Assembly: GCA_023423995.1 (NCBI GenBank)
Contig: JAFAEL010000268.1
Coordinates: 1-17,597, forward strand
From: Pseudomonadota bacterium
Lineage (GTDB): Bacteria > Pseudomonadota > Alphaproteobacteria > Rhizobiales > Beijerinckiaceae
Direction of reading: 5' to 3'
Length of the DNA stretch: 17,597 bases
In this document: one piece after another, positions 7,728-14,546 of the stretch
Layout of the letters: every line of letters starts with the position of its first letter
How positions within the stretch are numbered: the stretch's first letter is position 1
Notes under the pieces: generated by a model
The model's database searches: none
Seen by the model: the letters and a program-made list of their open reading frames with translations, nothing else
What the model was told of the DNA's origin: nothing
Translations under genes and position numbers: made by a program

Positions 7728-8402
7728 TCAGTCCTGCAGCTGGGCCACGGCCGCCTTCTGCGCCTCTCCGATATGGCGCATGGAGGCCTGGAAGGCGGCC
7801 TCGGGGTCGCGATTCTGGATCGCCTTGAGGACCACGCGGATTTCCTTGATGCTGCCCGGGAGCCGCTTCGGGCTCGACAGCGACACGCGCCGCAGTTGCG
7901 TGATGCGCGCGTTCATCGTCCGCAGCATGGAGGGAATGATGACGTTCTGCGAGCCCTCGAGCAGGACGTCGTAGAAGGCCCTCTTGGCGATCAGGATCTG
8001 CTCGACGTCCTGGGTGGCATAGGCGGCCTCGAGCCTGTCCACGGTGTCCGACAGCTCGGCGATCTGCTCGGGCGAAGCCTTCTCGGCGAAGAGTTTCGCG
8101 GCCAGCGCCTCCAGCACGCCGCGCACCTCGTAGATGCTGGCGGCATCCTGCGCCGTGAGCGTGGTGACGAGAGGCCCCCGGAACGGGATCGTGCTGATGA
8201 GGCCTTCGCTCTCCAGCTCCCGCAGCGCCTCGCGGACGGAGGGCCGGCTCACCCCGAGAAGGTCGCAGAGATCCTTCTCGACAAGCCTCTGGCCCGGAGC
8301 GAAGCGCCCGCTCGTGATGGCGGTTCTCAAGGTCTCGACGACCTGGCTGCGGATCGGCGCCGCGACGGGCGCGATCCGCATGGACTTGTCGGTATTCTTC
8401 AT
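7728..8402 (-). CDS. GntR-family regulator, FadR-like with FCD ligand domain
   Basis: DNA-binding transcription factor, probably the local regulator of the divergent catabolic genes. With ATG at 8402 it has 224 residues, normal for the FCD subgroup. The winged helix-turn-helix (about 16-80) has LRTAITSGRFAPGQRLVEKDLCDLLGVSRPSVREALRELESEGL as its hallmark region (25-68). The FCD effector domain covers about 87-212. The usual metal-binding pattern is poorly kept: the D-x3-H pair is Lys140 and Tyr144, and the His of the usual EHRAI stretch is Ile188; His210 remains. A longer frame from 8504 adds a Pro/Arg-rich leader unlike the family and is not used. It lies downstream of the CMD-family gene on the same strand. 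Effector and target are inferred only from location. Confidence 0.9.
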   Translation of the reverse strand: MKNTDKSMRIAPVAAPIRSQVVETLRTAITSGRFAPGQRLVEKDLCDLLGVSRPSVREALRELESEGLISTIPFRGPLVTTLTAQDAASIYEVRGVLEALAAKLFAEKASPEQIAELSDTVDRLEAAYATQDVEQILIAKRAFYDVLLEGSQNVIIPSMLRTMNARITQLRRVSLSSPKRLPGSIKEIRVVLKAIQNRDPEAAFQASMRHIGEAQKAAVAQLQD

Positions 8403-8428
8403 CGGCGGCTCAGGCTGAGGATCCCGGG

Positions 8429-8457
8429 GAGTGGATTCCGGGCGCCGGTTTCCACTC
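8429..8457. repeat. Inverted repeat upstream of the GntR gene
   Basis: GAGTGGA at 8429-8435 and TCCACTC at 8451-8457 are perfect inverted arms around a GC-rich 15-nt spacer, 27 nt before the GntR start codon. It may be a decayed REP-type palindrome (nearby words ATCCCGGGG and ATTCCGGG fit that), a terminator for the CMD-family transcript, or an autoregulatory site. The rest of the 203-nt gap 8403-8605 shows no gene. Confidence 0.4.
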
Positions 8458-8605
8458 TCGGATGAGTCGAGAGCCCTGTGCACGGGAGGCGCGCGTCTGT
8501 CCACAGCCCGTTCCTCCTTGTCGCGGCCTGGGCGGCCCGCCGCCCGGCCCTACCTCAAGCCCACGGCCATCCGAGCGGGGCCGCCATCGCCGCGGGCCTC
8601 ACCCG

Positions 8606-9007
8606 CTACTTCCCCGCATCGACCTCGGCGAAGACTTCCTGCGCGAGGCGCGTGCTCTCCATCATGGCCGGCACGCCGCAATAGATGCCGACCTGCATGA
8701 TGATCTCGCGGATCTCGTCGCGGCTGACGCCGTTCCGCAGCGCGCCGCGGCAATGGAGCTTGAACTCGTGCCCGCGTCCGAGGGCGGACAGCATGCAGAG
8801 GTTCAGCATCGAGCGCGTCTTCCGGTCCAGCCCGTCGCGGCCCCACACGAAGCCCCAGCAATACTCGGTGACGAGCTGCTGGATCGGGGCGGAGAATTCG
8901 TCGGCCTTGGCGAGCATGCGCTCGAGGTGGTCAGCCCCGGCGACCTCGCCGCGGATCTGCTTGCCTTGCTTGAAGAGGTCGCTCTGGAACTCGGGCCGCT
9001 CAGCCAT
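8606..9007 (-). CDS. Carboxymuconolactone decarboxylase (PcaC/CMD) family protein
   Basis: A 133-residue all-helical protein of the AhpD/CMD fold. Known members include PcaC (4-carboxymuconolactone decarboxylase, protocatechuate pathway) and uncharacterised decarboxylases. The sequence has the PcaC-like layout: EYCWGFVWGR (48-57), LDRKTRSMLNL (60-70), His85 in KLHCRGALRNGVSRDEIREIIMQ, and YCGVPA (109-114). The CxxC of peroxidase-type AhpD is absent, arguing against a peroxidase. ATG 9007 is preferred to GTG 9016 because the AGGG that would serve as ribosome binding site overlaps that GTG but sits 9 nt from the ATG. The gene is divergent from the short-chain dehydrogenase and upstream of the GntR gene. 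The rest of the protocatechuate pathway is not here, so the PcaC reaction is not asserted. Confidence 0.88.
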   Translation of the reverse strand: MAERPEFQSDLFKQGKQIRGEVAGADHLERMLAKADEFSAPIQQLVTEYCWGFVWGRDGLDRKTRSMLNLCMLSALGRGHEFKLHCRGALRNGVSRDEIREIIMQVGIYCGVPAMMESTRLAQEVFAEVDAGK

Positions 9008-9024
9008 CTCACTCACCCTGCACG

Positions 9025-9045
9025 TTGGTCAGATGGTTTGACAGC
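9025..9045. promoter_or_regulatory. Operator-like palindrome 1 in the divergent region
   Basis: Halves TTGGTCAGA and TTTGACAGC around TGG. The core GTCAGA-n3-TTTGAC pairs at five of six positions. It shares the pattern GTCAGA-n3-T-n-TG-n-C with the site at 9931-9951. Location between the CMD-family and dehydrogenase genes suggests binding by the adjacent GntR protein; this is inferred. Confidence 0.45.
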
Positions 9046-9052
9046 GAGACAT

Positions 9053-9073
9053 CTTGTCTGTCAACCTGACAAT
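9053..9073. promoter_or_regulatory. Operator-like palindrome 2 in the divergent region
   Basis: TTGTC at 9054-9058 and GACAA at 9068-9072 are perfect inverted arms. On the - strand the site begins ATTGTCAGG, sharing ATTGTCAG with the site at 9931. Its centre (9063) is 28 bp from that of site 1 (9035). Overlapping inverted repeats (TTGACAG 9038-9044 with CTGTCAA 9058-9064; AGACA 9047-9051 with TGTCT 9055-9059) make the whole 50-bp stretch dense in dyad symmetry. Confidence 0.5.
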
Positions 9074-9123
9074 GCAGGGAGGACGTGGGAACACCTGCGA
9101 AGGGTCAGAAAACGGATAAGGCG

Positions 9124-9924
9124 ATGAGGGAGGACACTCGTCCGCTTGCCGGCCGGCGCGCGCTCGTCACCGGCTCCACCGGCGGGCTGGGGCTCGCCAT
9201 CGCGAGCGGGCTGGCCAGCCAGGGCTGCGACATCGTCCTGAACGGGCTCGCATCCCCCGGGGAGGGTGAAGCAGCACGACGCGAGGTCGAGGCCGCCCAC
9301 GGGGTGCAGGTTCTGTTCCACGGCGCCGACCTGTCCCGTCCGGCGGAAATCGAGGACCTCGTCCGCACGGCGACGGAGCGCCTGGGCGGGCTCGACATCG
9401 TGGTCAACAACGCCGTCGTCCGGCAATTCGGCCCGATCGAGCAGATGTCCGTGGCGGGCTGGGACCAGTCGCTCGCGGTCAATCTCTCGGGCGCCTTCCA
9501 CACGATACGTCTTACGCTGCCCGGGATGCGGGAGCGGGGCTTCGGCCGGATCGTGAATGTCTCCTCCATCTACGGGCTCATCGGCGCCGCGAACCGCGCG
9601 GACTACGTCACCACCAAGACGGCCCTCATCGGGCTCACGCGCGCCGTCGCGCTGGAGACCGCGGAGCTGGACATCACCTGCAACGCGATCTGCCCCGGCA
9701 CGGTGCCGACGCCGGCCATCACCGACCGCATCCGCGGGATCGCCGCATCGACGGGCATATCCGAGCGGCAGGCCACGGCGGATTACCTCTCCACGCGCCA
9801 GCCGTCCCGGCGCTTCGTGGAGGGCTCCGGCGTAGCCTCGCTCGTCTGCTTCCTGTGCGGGGAGGGCGGTCGGGACATCACTGGCGCGGCGCTGCCGATG
9901 GACGGAGGCTGGTCCATCGCATGA
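9124..9924 (+). CDS. Short-chain dehydrogenase/reductase, 3-hydroxybutyrate dehydrogenase-like
   Basis: Predicted NAD(P)-dependent oxidoreductase of 266 residues. The cofactor loop TGSTGGLG is at 17-24. The catalytic tetrad is visible: Asn120 (NLSG), Ser148 (NVSSIYG), Tyr161 and Lys165 (Y-x3-K). The segment ALETAELDITCNAICPGTVPTP and the N-terminal LAGRRALVTGS resemble D-3-hydroxybutyrate dehydrogenases, so a hydroxyacid substrate is plausible but not proven. The usual NNAG motif reads NNAV (95-98). ATG 9124 is preceded by GGA at 9114-9116 (7 nt) and AAGG at 9118-9121. A GTG at 9085 is in frame, but the strong AGGGAGG before it ends only 2 nt away. It is the first gene of the + strand series and diverges from the CMD-family gene. 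Confidence 0.88.
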   Translation: MREDTRPLAGRRALVTGSTGGLGLAIASGLASQGCDIVLNGLASPGEGEAARREVEAAHGVQVLFHGADLSRPAEIEDLVRTATERLGGLDIVVNNAVVRQFGPIEQMSVAGWDQSLAVNLSGAFHTIRLTLPGMRERGFGRIVNVSSIYGLIGAANRADYVTTKTALIGLTRAVALETAELDITCNAICPGTVPTPAITDRIRGIAASTGISERQATADYLSTRQPSRRFVEGSGVASLVCFLCGEGGRDITGAALPMDGGWSIA

Positions 9925-9930
9925 TTCAGG

Positions 9931-9951
9931 ATTGTCAGACTATCTGGCGAT
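9931..9951. promoter_or_regulatory. Operator-like palindrome 3 before the hydroxyacid dehydrogenase
   Basis: Halves ATTGTCAGA and TCTGGCGAT around CTA pair at seven of nine positions. It starts 7 nt after the dehydrogenase stop codon and shares the TTGTCAG core with the two sites at 9025-9073. It overlaps the -35 element proposed at 9932-9937. Confidence 0.5.
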
Positions 9952-9959
9952 AATGTAAT
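9932..9959 (+). promoter_or_regulatory. Possible sigma70-type promoter for the dehydrogenase-liv genes
   Basis: TTGTCA at 9932-9937 (five of six to TTGACA), a 16-nt spacer, and TGTAAT at 9954-9959 (five of six to TATAAT). Transcription would start near 9966, leaving about 66 nt before the start codon at 10032. The stretch is AT-richer than its surroundings. Confidence 0.4.
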
Positions 9960-10031
9960 TCGATCGCTACGGTCCGGGCGAATGTGTCCCAAGAGGCTGT
10001 TCAAGGCCCGAGCGAGGGTTGGGAGGACAGG

Positions 10032-10934
10032 ATGGCAGGTGAGGTGATCGGCTTCGTGGGTGTCGGCCGCATGGGCGGACCGATGGCGGGCCGACTGATC
10101 GATGCCGGGCACAAGCTCGTCGTCTTCGACACGCAGAGTGCGGCCACGAAGCCGCTGGTCGACCGCGGCGCGGAACTCGGCGCCTCGCCGGCAGACGTGG
10201 CCTCGCGCGCCGACATCGTCCTCGTCAGCCTGCCGACGCCGGACATCGTGAGGAGCGTGGTGCTCGGCGAGAACGGGGTGATCCAGGGCTCCCGCGCCAA
10301 GGTCGTGATCGACCTCTCGACCACGGGCCCGAGCACCGCCGCGCAGGTCGCGGGCGAGCTGGCCAAGAAGGGGATCGACTGGGTCGATTGCCCGGTCAGC
10401 GGCGGCATCGCGGGCGCCACGAACGGCACCCTCGCGGTGATCGTCTCGGGCAAGAAGCCCGTCTACGAGCGTGTCGAGCCGATCCTCAAGGTCTTCGGCA
10501 AGCTCTTCTTCACGGGCGAGAAGCCCGGCCTCGCCCAATCGGCGAAGCTCGCCAACAACCTGCTCGCGGCGGCCGCCCTCGCCATCACGTCCGAGGGGAT
10601 GGCGATGGCCGTGAAATCCGGCGTCGACGCCAAGACGATGATCGACATCATCAACGTCTCGAGCGGCCGCAACAGCGCGAGCCAGGACAAGTTCCCGAAG
10701 GCCGTCCTCACCCGCACCTTCGATTTCGGCTTCGAGACCGGGCTTTCCTACAAGGATGTCCGGCTCTGCGTGGACGAGGCGGAGGCGATGGGCGTGCCGA
10801 TGGTGGTCGGCGCGGCCGTCCGGCAGATGCTCGCCGTCACCCAGGCGAAGTTCGGCGCGAAATCCGATTTCACCTCGATCGCCAAGGTGCTCGAGGAATG
10901 GGCCGGCGTCGAGATCGGGCCGGCGAAGTCATGA
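10032..10934 (+). CDS. Beta-hydroxyacid dehydrogenase, 3-hydroxyisobutyrate / tartronate semialdehyde reductase family
   Basis: NAD(P)-dependent oxidoreductase of 300 residues acting on a short beta-hydroxyacid or its semialdehyde. The N-terminal Rossmann motif GFVGVGRMGGPMA is at 7-19. The substrate motif DCPVSGGIAGATNGTLAVIVSG starts at 119 with Ser123. Catalytic Lys172 and Asn176 lie in AKLANNLLAA, and Lys241 in SYKDV; these match the known active-site set of the family. ATG 10032 has GGAGG at 10022-10026, 5 nt upstream; a longer frame from 9984 lacks this support. Whether it prefers 3-hydroxyisobutyrate, 2-hydroxy-3-oxopropionate or another acid cannot be told. It is followed by a REPIN palindrome pair and then the transporter genes on the same strand. 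Confidence 0.92.
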   Translation: MAGEVIGFVGVGRMGGPMAGRLIDAGHKLVVFDTQSAATKPLVDRGAELGASPADVASRADIVLVSLPTPDIVRSVVLGENGVIQGSRAKVVIDLSTTGPSTAAQVAGELAKKGIDWVDCPVSGGIAGATNGTLAVIVSGKKPVYERVEPILKVFGKLFFTGEKPGLAQSAKLANNLLAAAALAITSEGMAMAVKSGVDAKTMIDIINVSSGRNSASQDKFPKAVLTRTFDFGFETGLSYKDVRLCVDEAEAMGVPMVVGAAVRQMLAVTQAKFGAKSDFTSIAKVLEEWAGVEIGPAKS

Positions 10935-10955
10935 GCGGAAAGGTGCCTCTCCCCC

Positions 10956-11028
10956 CCGCTCATCCCGGCGAAAGCCGGGATCCAGCCACCTCCGTGTCCT
11001 CGACCCCGGCCTTCGCCGGGGTGAGCGG
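10956..11028. repeat. REPIN-like inverted pair of REP palindromes
   Basis: Two hairpins in opposite orientation: ATCCCGGC/GCCGGGAT with a GAAA loop (10962-10981) and CCCCGGC/GCCGGGG with a CTTC loop (11004-11021). They are framed by outer inverted arms CCGCTCA (10956-10962) and TGAGCGG (11022-11028). It fills the gap between the dehydrogenase and livH. Copies of the same unit lie at 17139-17164 and 17271-17333. Confidence 0.9.
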
Positions 11029-11049
11029 CGGCAGATCGGTCGACCTGCC

Positions 11050-12003
11050 ATGAGCGCCCAGCTCATCGAGAACGTGCTCCAGGCCCTCGTCGCCGGCCTC
11101 CTGGTCGGCGCGATCTACGGCCTCATGTGCGTCGGCCTCGCCCTGATCTTCGGGATCATGCGGGTCATCAACTTCGCCCAGGGCGACTTCATGATGGTCG
11201 GCATGTATGCCGCCTTCTACCTGGTGCTGGGCCTCGGCACGCTGCTCGGGTTCACCGGGGGCATCACGCCCTATGTCGGCATCCTTCTCACCGGCCCCCT
11301 TCTGTTCGTCGTGGGCTATGCGATCCACGGCGCCCTGATCTCGCAGGTCTCCGGGTCGCGCTCGGCGCGCCTCGAAGGGGACGGGCACTACGCGCAGCTG
11401 ATCCTGACCCTCGGCATCGCGCTCATCGTGCAGAACGCGGCCCTGATCGCCTTCGGATCGCAGCTCATCTCCATCCGCACGCCCCTGTCGTCGAGCGCCT
11501 GGACGGTGCCGATGCTCGATGGCGACGTGATGCTGTTCATCAACAAGGCGCGCGGCGTCGCGGCGCTCATCTCCGTCGCCACCATCGTCGCGCTGACCGT
11601 CCTGATCGGGCGCTCGCGCATGGGGAAGGCGCTCCGCGCCTCCGCCGACAACCCGGATGCCGCGACCTTCATGGGGATCGACGTCGCCCAGGCGCACCGC
11701 ATCGCCTTCGGCATCGGCATCGCCGTGACGGCGATCGCGGGCGGGCTGCTGGCCACGAACCTGCCGTTCCATCCCTTCGTCGGCATCGACTACGTCATCG
11801 TCATGTATGCCGGGGTGGTGCTCGGCGGCATGGGCTCGATCGGCGGCGCCTTCTGGGGCGGCATGACGATCGGCCTCGTGCAGCAGCTCTCGACCCTCAT
11901 CCTGCCGACGCAGCTGCAGAACACGGCGATCTTCGTCGTCTTCCTCCTGATCGTCTTCTTCAGGCCGCAAGGGTTCTTCGGCCGCGTGGCAGAGCGGACC
12001 TGA
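11050..12003 (+). CDS. livH: HAAT-family ABC transporter permease, LivH-like
   Basis: Inner-membrane permease of 317 residues forming half of the translocation pore of a branched-chain amino acid-type (HAAT) importer. About eight hydrophobic segments are seen. The family opening GLLVGAIYGLMCVGLALIFGIMRVINFAQGDFMM (17-49) and the cytoplasmic coupling region SRMGKALRASADNPDAATFMGID (near 187-209) are clear. The C-terminal GGMGSIGGAFWGGMTIGL is typical. ATG 11050 gives the usual N-terminus, although its ribosome binding site is weak. It lies 4 nt before the LivM-LivG fusion, implying tight co-expression. HAAT systems also import aromatic acids, urea and amides, so the name does not fix the substrate. 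Confidence 0.92.
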   Translation: MSAQLIENVLQALVAGLLVGAIYGLMCVGLALIFGIMRVINFAQGDFMMVGMYAAFYLVLGLGTLLGFTGGITPYVGILLTGPLLFVVGYAIHGALISQVSGSRSARLEGDGHYAQLILTLGIALIVQNAALIAFGSQLISIRTPLSSSAWTVPMLDGDVMLFINKARGVAALISVATIVALTVLIGRSRMGKALRASADNPDAATFMGIDVAQAHRIAFGIGIAVTAIAGGLLATNLPFHPFVGIDYVIVMYAGVVLGGMGSIGGAFWGGMTIGLVQQLSTLILPTQLQNTAIFVVFLLIVFFRPQGFFGRVAERT

Positions 12004-12007
12004 GCCG

Positions 12008-13798
12008 ATGAACGCTGTCCGCTCCCTCGGTCCGCTCGCCCTGTTCGCGCTCGCCTATGCGGCGATCGCGATGGTGGTGACCAACTCCTACTACCAGCTG
12101 ATGCTGACGCTGGTCCTGGTCTGGGCGATCTTCGGCCTCTCCTGGAACATCCTCAGCGGCTATACGGGGCTGATCTCCTTCGGCCACGCCGCCTTCTTCG
12201 GCATCGGCGCCTACACGACCGTCCTCGGCCAGGTTTATTTCAACCTGTCGCCCTGGATCACGATCCCGATCGCGGTGGCGCTCGGGGCGCTCGCGGGCCT
12301 CATCGTCGGCTTCCCGACCTTCAGGCTGCGCGGGCATTACTTCGCGCTGGCGATGCTCGCCTACCCGCTGGCGCTGCTCTACGTCTTCGAATGGCTGGGC
12401 TACCAGGAGCTGACGCTGCCGATGCGGCGCGACGCGCCTTTCGCCTACATGCAGTTCGAGGACCCGCGGATCAACACGATCATCGCGCTCCTCATGCTGG
12501 TGGGCACGGTGCTGGTCACGCGGCTGATCGAGCGCTCGCGCTTCGGCATGGCCCTCCTCGCCATCAAGCAGAACGAGGCGGCCGCGGAGGCCGCGGGCAT
12601 CGACACGCTCCGGTGGAAGCTCAAGGCCATCACGGTCTCGGCCGCCATCGCCGCGATGGCGGGCGGCTTCTACACGGTGGTGCTCCTCGTGGTGACGCCG
12701 CCCTCCGTCTTCGGGATGCTGGTCTCGGCCCAGGCCCTGACCGTCGCGATGTTCGGCGGGGTCGGCACCGTCTGGGGCCCGGTCATCGGCGCCGTCATCC
12801 TGATCCCGATCAGCGAGATCCTCCATGCGGAGCTCGGGGCGAAGATCCCGGGCATCCAGGGCGTGGTTTTCGGCCTCGCCATCGTGGCCGTCATCCTGCT
12901 CGCGCCGGAGGGGCTGTACTGGCGCATCCGCGACGTGCTGCGGAAGCGCTCGCTCACGAAGCAGGCTGCCGCTCCCGCCCCGGCCGAGCCGAGCGCCGCG
13001 CCCGGGATCCTCCCCCATGCAACGGAGGAGGCGGAGCGCCCGCAATTCGGGGGAGGGGGCGGCGACGTCATCCTCTCCGTCCAGGGCGTGTCGAAATCCT
13101 TCGGCGGCCTGAAGGCGGTGCAGAACGTCAGCTTCGAAGTGCTGCGGGGCGAGATCCTCGGCATCATCGGGCCGAACGGCGCCGGCAAGACGACCCTGTT
13201 CAACCTGCTCAACGGCTTCCTGCGCCCCGATCAGGGACGGGTGCTGCTCGACGGCAACGAGATGGTCGGCCGCAAGCCGCACGAGCTCTGCCAGGCCGGT
13301 GTCGGCCGCACCTTCCAGGTCATGCGCCCCTTCCTGCGCATGTCGGTCGCCGACAACGTGGTCGTCGGCGCCTATGTGCAGGCGGAGACGGACGAGGAGG
13401 CCCGCCGCCGCGCCGACGAGGCCATCGCGACGGTCGGCCTGTCCGACGTGCGGGATCGCCTCGGCGGCGAGCTCACCACCAAGCAGCTTCGCCTGATGGA
13501 GCTCGCCCGTGCCCTCGCCGGACGGCCGCGCCTCCTCCTGCTCGACGAGACCCTGGCGGGGCTCGGCCATTCGGAGGTCGGCGACGTTCTCGCCGTCATC
13601 CGCAAGCTCGCGGCCAGCGGCATCACCATCGTCATCATCGAGCATACGATGGGCGCCATGGTGCAGCTGGTGGACCGTTTCGTCGTGCTCGACCACGGGA
13701 CCGTGCTGGTCGAGGGCGCCCCCAAGACCGTGACGAAGGACAGGCGGGTGATCGAGGCCTATCTCGGCAAGAAGTGGAGCGCCCATGTTGACGCTTGA
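12008..13798 (+). CDS. LivM-LivG fusion: HAAT permease joined to ATPase
   Basis: One 596-residue protein combining the second permease and one ATPase of the importer. LivM part (about 1-312): membrane segments with [27 protein letters not shown] and the coupling region [23 protein letters not shown] (177-199). The linker (about 313-352) is Ala/Pro- then Gly-rich. LivG part (about 353-596): Walker A GPNGAGKT at 388-395, Q-loop Gln437, Walker B LLLLDE at 509-514 with catalytic Glu514, and switch His546. The ABC signature reads LTTKQ (489-493) instead of LSGGQ or the LAYGQ of E. coli LivG, and Walker B is followed by T rather than P. The reading frame is continuous through the linker, so the fusion is real in this sequence. 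The stop overlaps livF by 14 nt. Confidence 0.93.
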   Translation: MNAVRSLGPLALFALAYAAIAMVVTNSYYQLMLTLVLVWAIFGLSWNILSGYTGLISFGHAAFFGIGAYTTVLGQVYFNLSPWITIPIAVALGALAGLIVGFPTFRLRGHYFALAMLAYPLALLYVFEWLGYQELTLPMRRDAPFAYMQFEDPRINTIIALLMLVGTVLVTRLIERSRFGMALLAIKQNEAAAEAAGIDTLRWKLKAITVSAAIAAMAGGFYTVVLLVVTPPSVFGMLVSAQALTVAMFGGVGTVWGPVIGAVILIPISEILHAELGAKIPGIQGVVFGLAIVAVILLAPEGLYWRIRDVLRKRSLTKQAAAPAPAEPSAAPGILPHATEEAERPQFGGGGGDVILSVQGVSKSFGGLKAVQNVSFEVLRGEILGIIGPNGAGKTTLFNLLNGFLRPDQGRVLLDGNEMVGRKPHELCQAGVGRTFQVMRPFLRMSVADNVVVGAYVQAETDEEARRRADEAIATVGLSDVRDRLGGELTTKQLRLMELARALAGRPRLLLLDETLAGLGHSEVGDVLAVIRKLAASGITIVIIEHTMGAMVQLVDRFVVLDHGTVLVEGAPKTVTKDRRVIEAYLGKKWSAHVDA

Positions 13799-14492
13799 AG
13801 GCGTTCACGCGGGCTATACCGCCGTCCCCGTTCTCAACGGGGTGTCGATCCGCGTCGACGAGGGCCAGTTCGTCGCCATCGTCGGCCCCAACGGGGCCGG
13901 CAAGACGACCATCTTCCGCACCATCTCCGGCACGCTGCGGCCCTTCGCCGGCCGCATCACCTTCGAGGGGAAGGACCTCGCGGAGGTCCGGCCCGACCGA
14001 AGGCCGCATCTCGGCATCGCGCATGTGCCGGAGGGCCGCCAGGTCTTCGCCTCGCTCACCGTCTTCGAGAACCTGGAGATGGGCGCCTATACGGAGGCCG
14101 GCCGGCGCACCTGGAAGGAGAACCTGGACGCCATCCTCGGCTGGTTCCCGGTCCTCGCCGAGCGCCGCAACCAGCTCGCCGGCACGCTGTCCGGCGGCGA
14201 GCAGCAGATGCTGGCGATCGGCCGCGGCCTCGCCTCCTCGCCGCGGCTCCTCATGCTGGACGAGCCGTCCATGGGCCTCTCGCCGGCCATCGCCGACTTC
14301 ATCTTCGACAAGCTCCTGGACATCCGGAAGCAGTCGAACCTGACGATCCTGCTCGTCGAGCAGCGCGTGGCGGAGGCGCTGGAATCCGCCGATCACGGCT
14401 ACGTGCTCGAGGCGGGGAGGGTGGTTCTGGAGGGGCCGAACTCGGCCCTTCGCGCGGACGATCGCGTCCGGCAGGCATACCTGGGAATGTGA
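13785..14492 (+). CDS. livF: HAAT-family ABC transporter ATP-binding protein, LivF-like
   Basis: Cytoplasmic ATPase of 235 residues, partner of the LivG half of the fusion. Walker A GPNGAGKT is at 34-41, the canonical signature LSGGE at 135-139, and Walker B LLMLDE at 155-160 followed by PSMGLSP. The switch position is Gln (LLVEQRV) as in E. coli LivF, not His. The start ATG lies inside the end of the preceding gene (14-nt overlap), indicating translational coupling. A degenerate REP palindrome begins right after the stop codon, before the binding-protein genes. Confidence 0.94.
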   Translation: MLTLEGVHAGYTAVPVLNGVSIRVDEGQFVAIVGPNGAGKTTIFRTISGTLRPFAGRITFEGKDLAEVRPDRRPHLGIAHVPEGRQVFASLTVFENLEMGAYTEAGRRTWKENLDAILGWFPVLAERRNQLAGTLSGGEQQMLAIGRGLASSPRLLMLDEPSMGLSPAIADFIFDKLLDIRKQSNLTILLVEQRVAEALESADHGYVLEAGRVVLEGPNSALRADDRVRQAYLGM

Positions 14493-14494
14493 GT

Positions 14495-14513
14495 ATCCGG
14501 CGCAGGCCGGGAT
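14495..14513. repeat. Single degenerate REP palindrome after livF
   Basis: ATCCGGC (14495-14501), loop GCAG, GCCGGGAT (14506-14513): the REP hairpin of this window with one C missing from the left arm. It starts 2 nt after the livF stop and precedes the first binding-protein gene. Confidence 0.75.
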
Positions 14514-14546
14514 GAACGAACAACACGACACAGGGAGAAACAGCTC

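Noticed and set aside
8606..9007. AhpD-like alkylhydroperoxidase
   Set aside because: The CxxC catalytic pair of that subgroup is missing; the layout follows PcaC-like members.
10931..11049. Small peptide with HPGESRDP-type sequence between the dehydrogenase and livH
   Set aside because: This is the translation of the REP palindrome; the same peptide appears wherever the repeat is read, for example near 17145.
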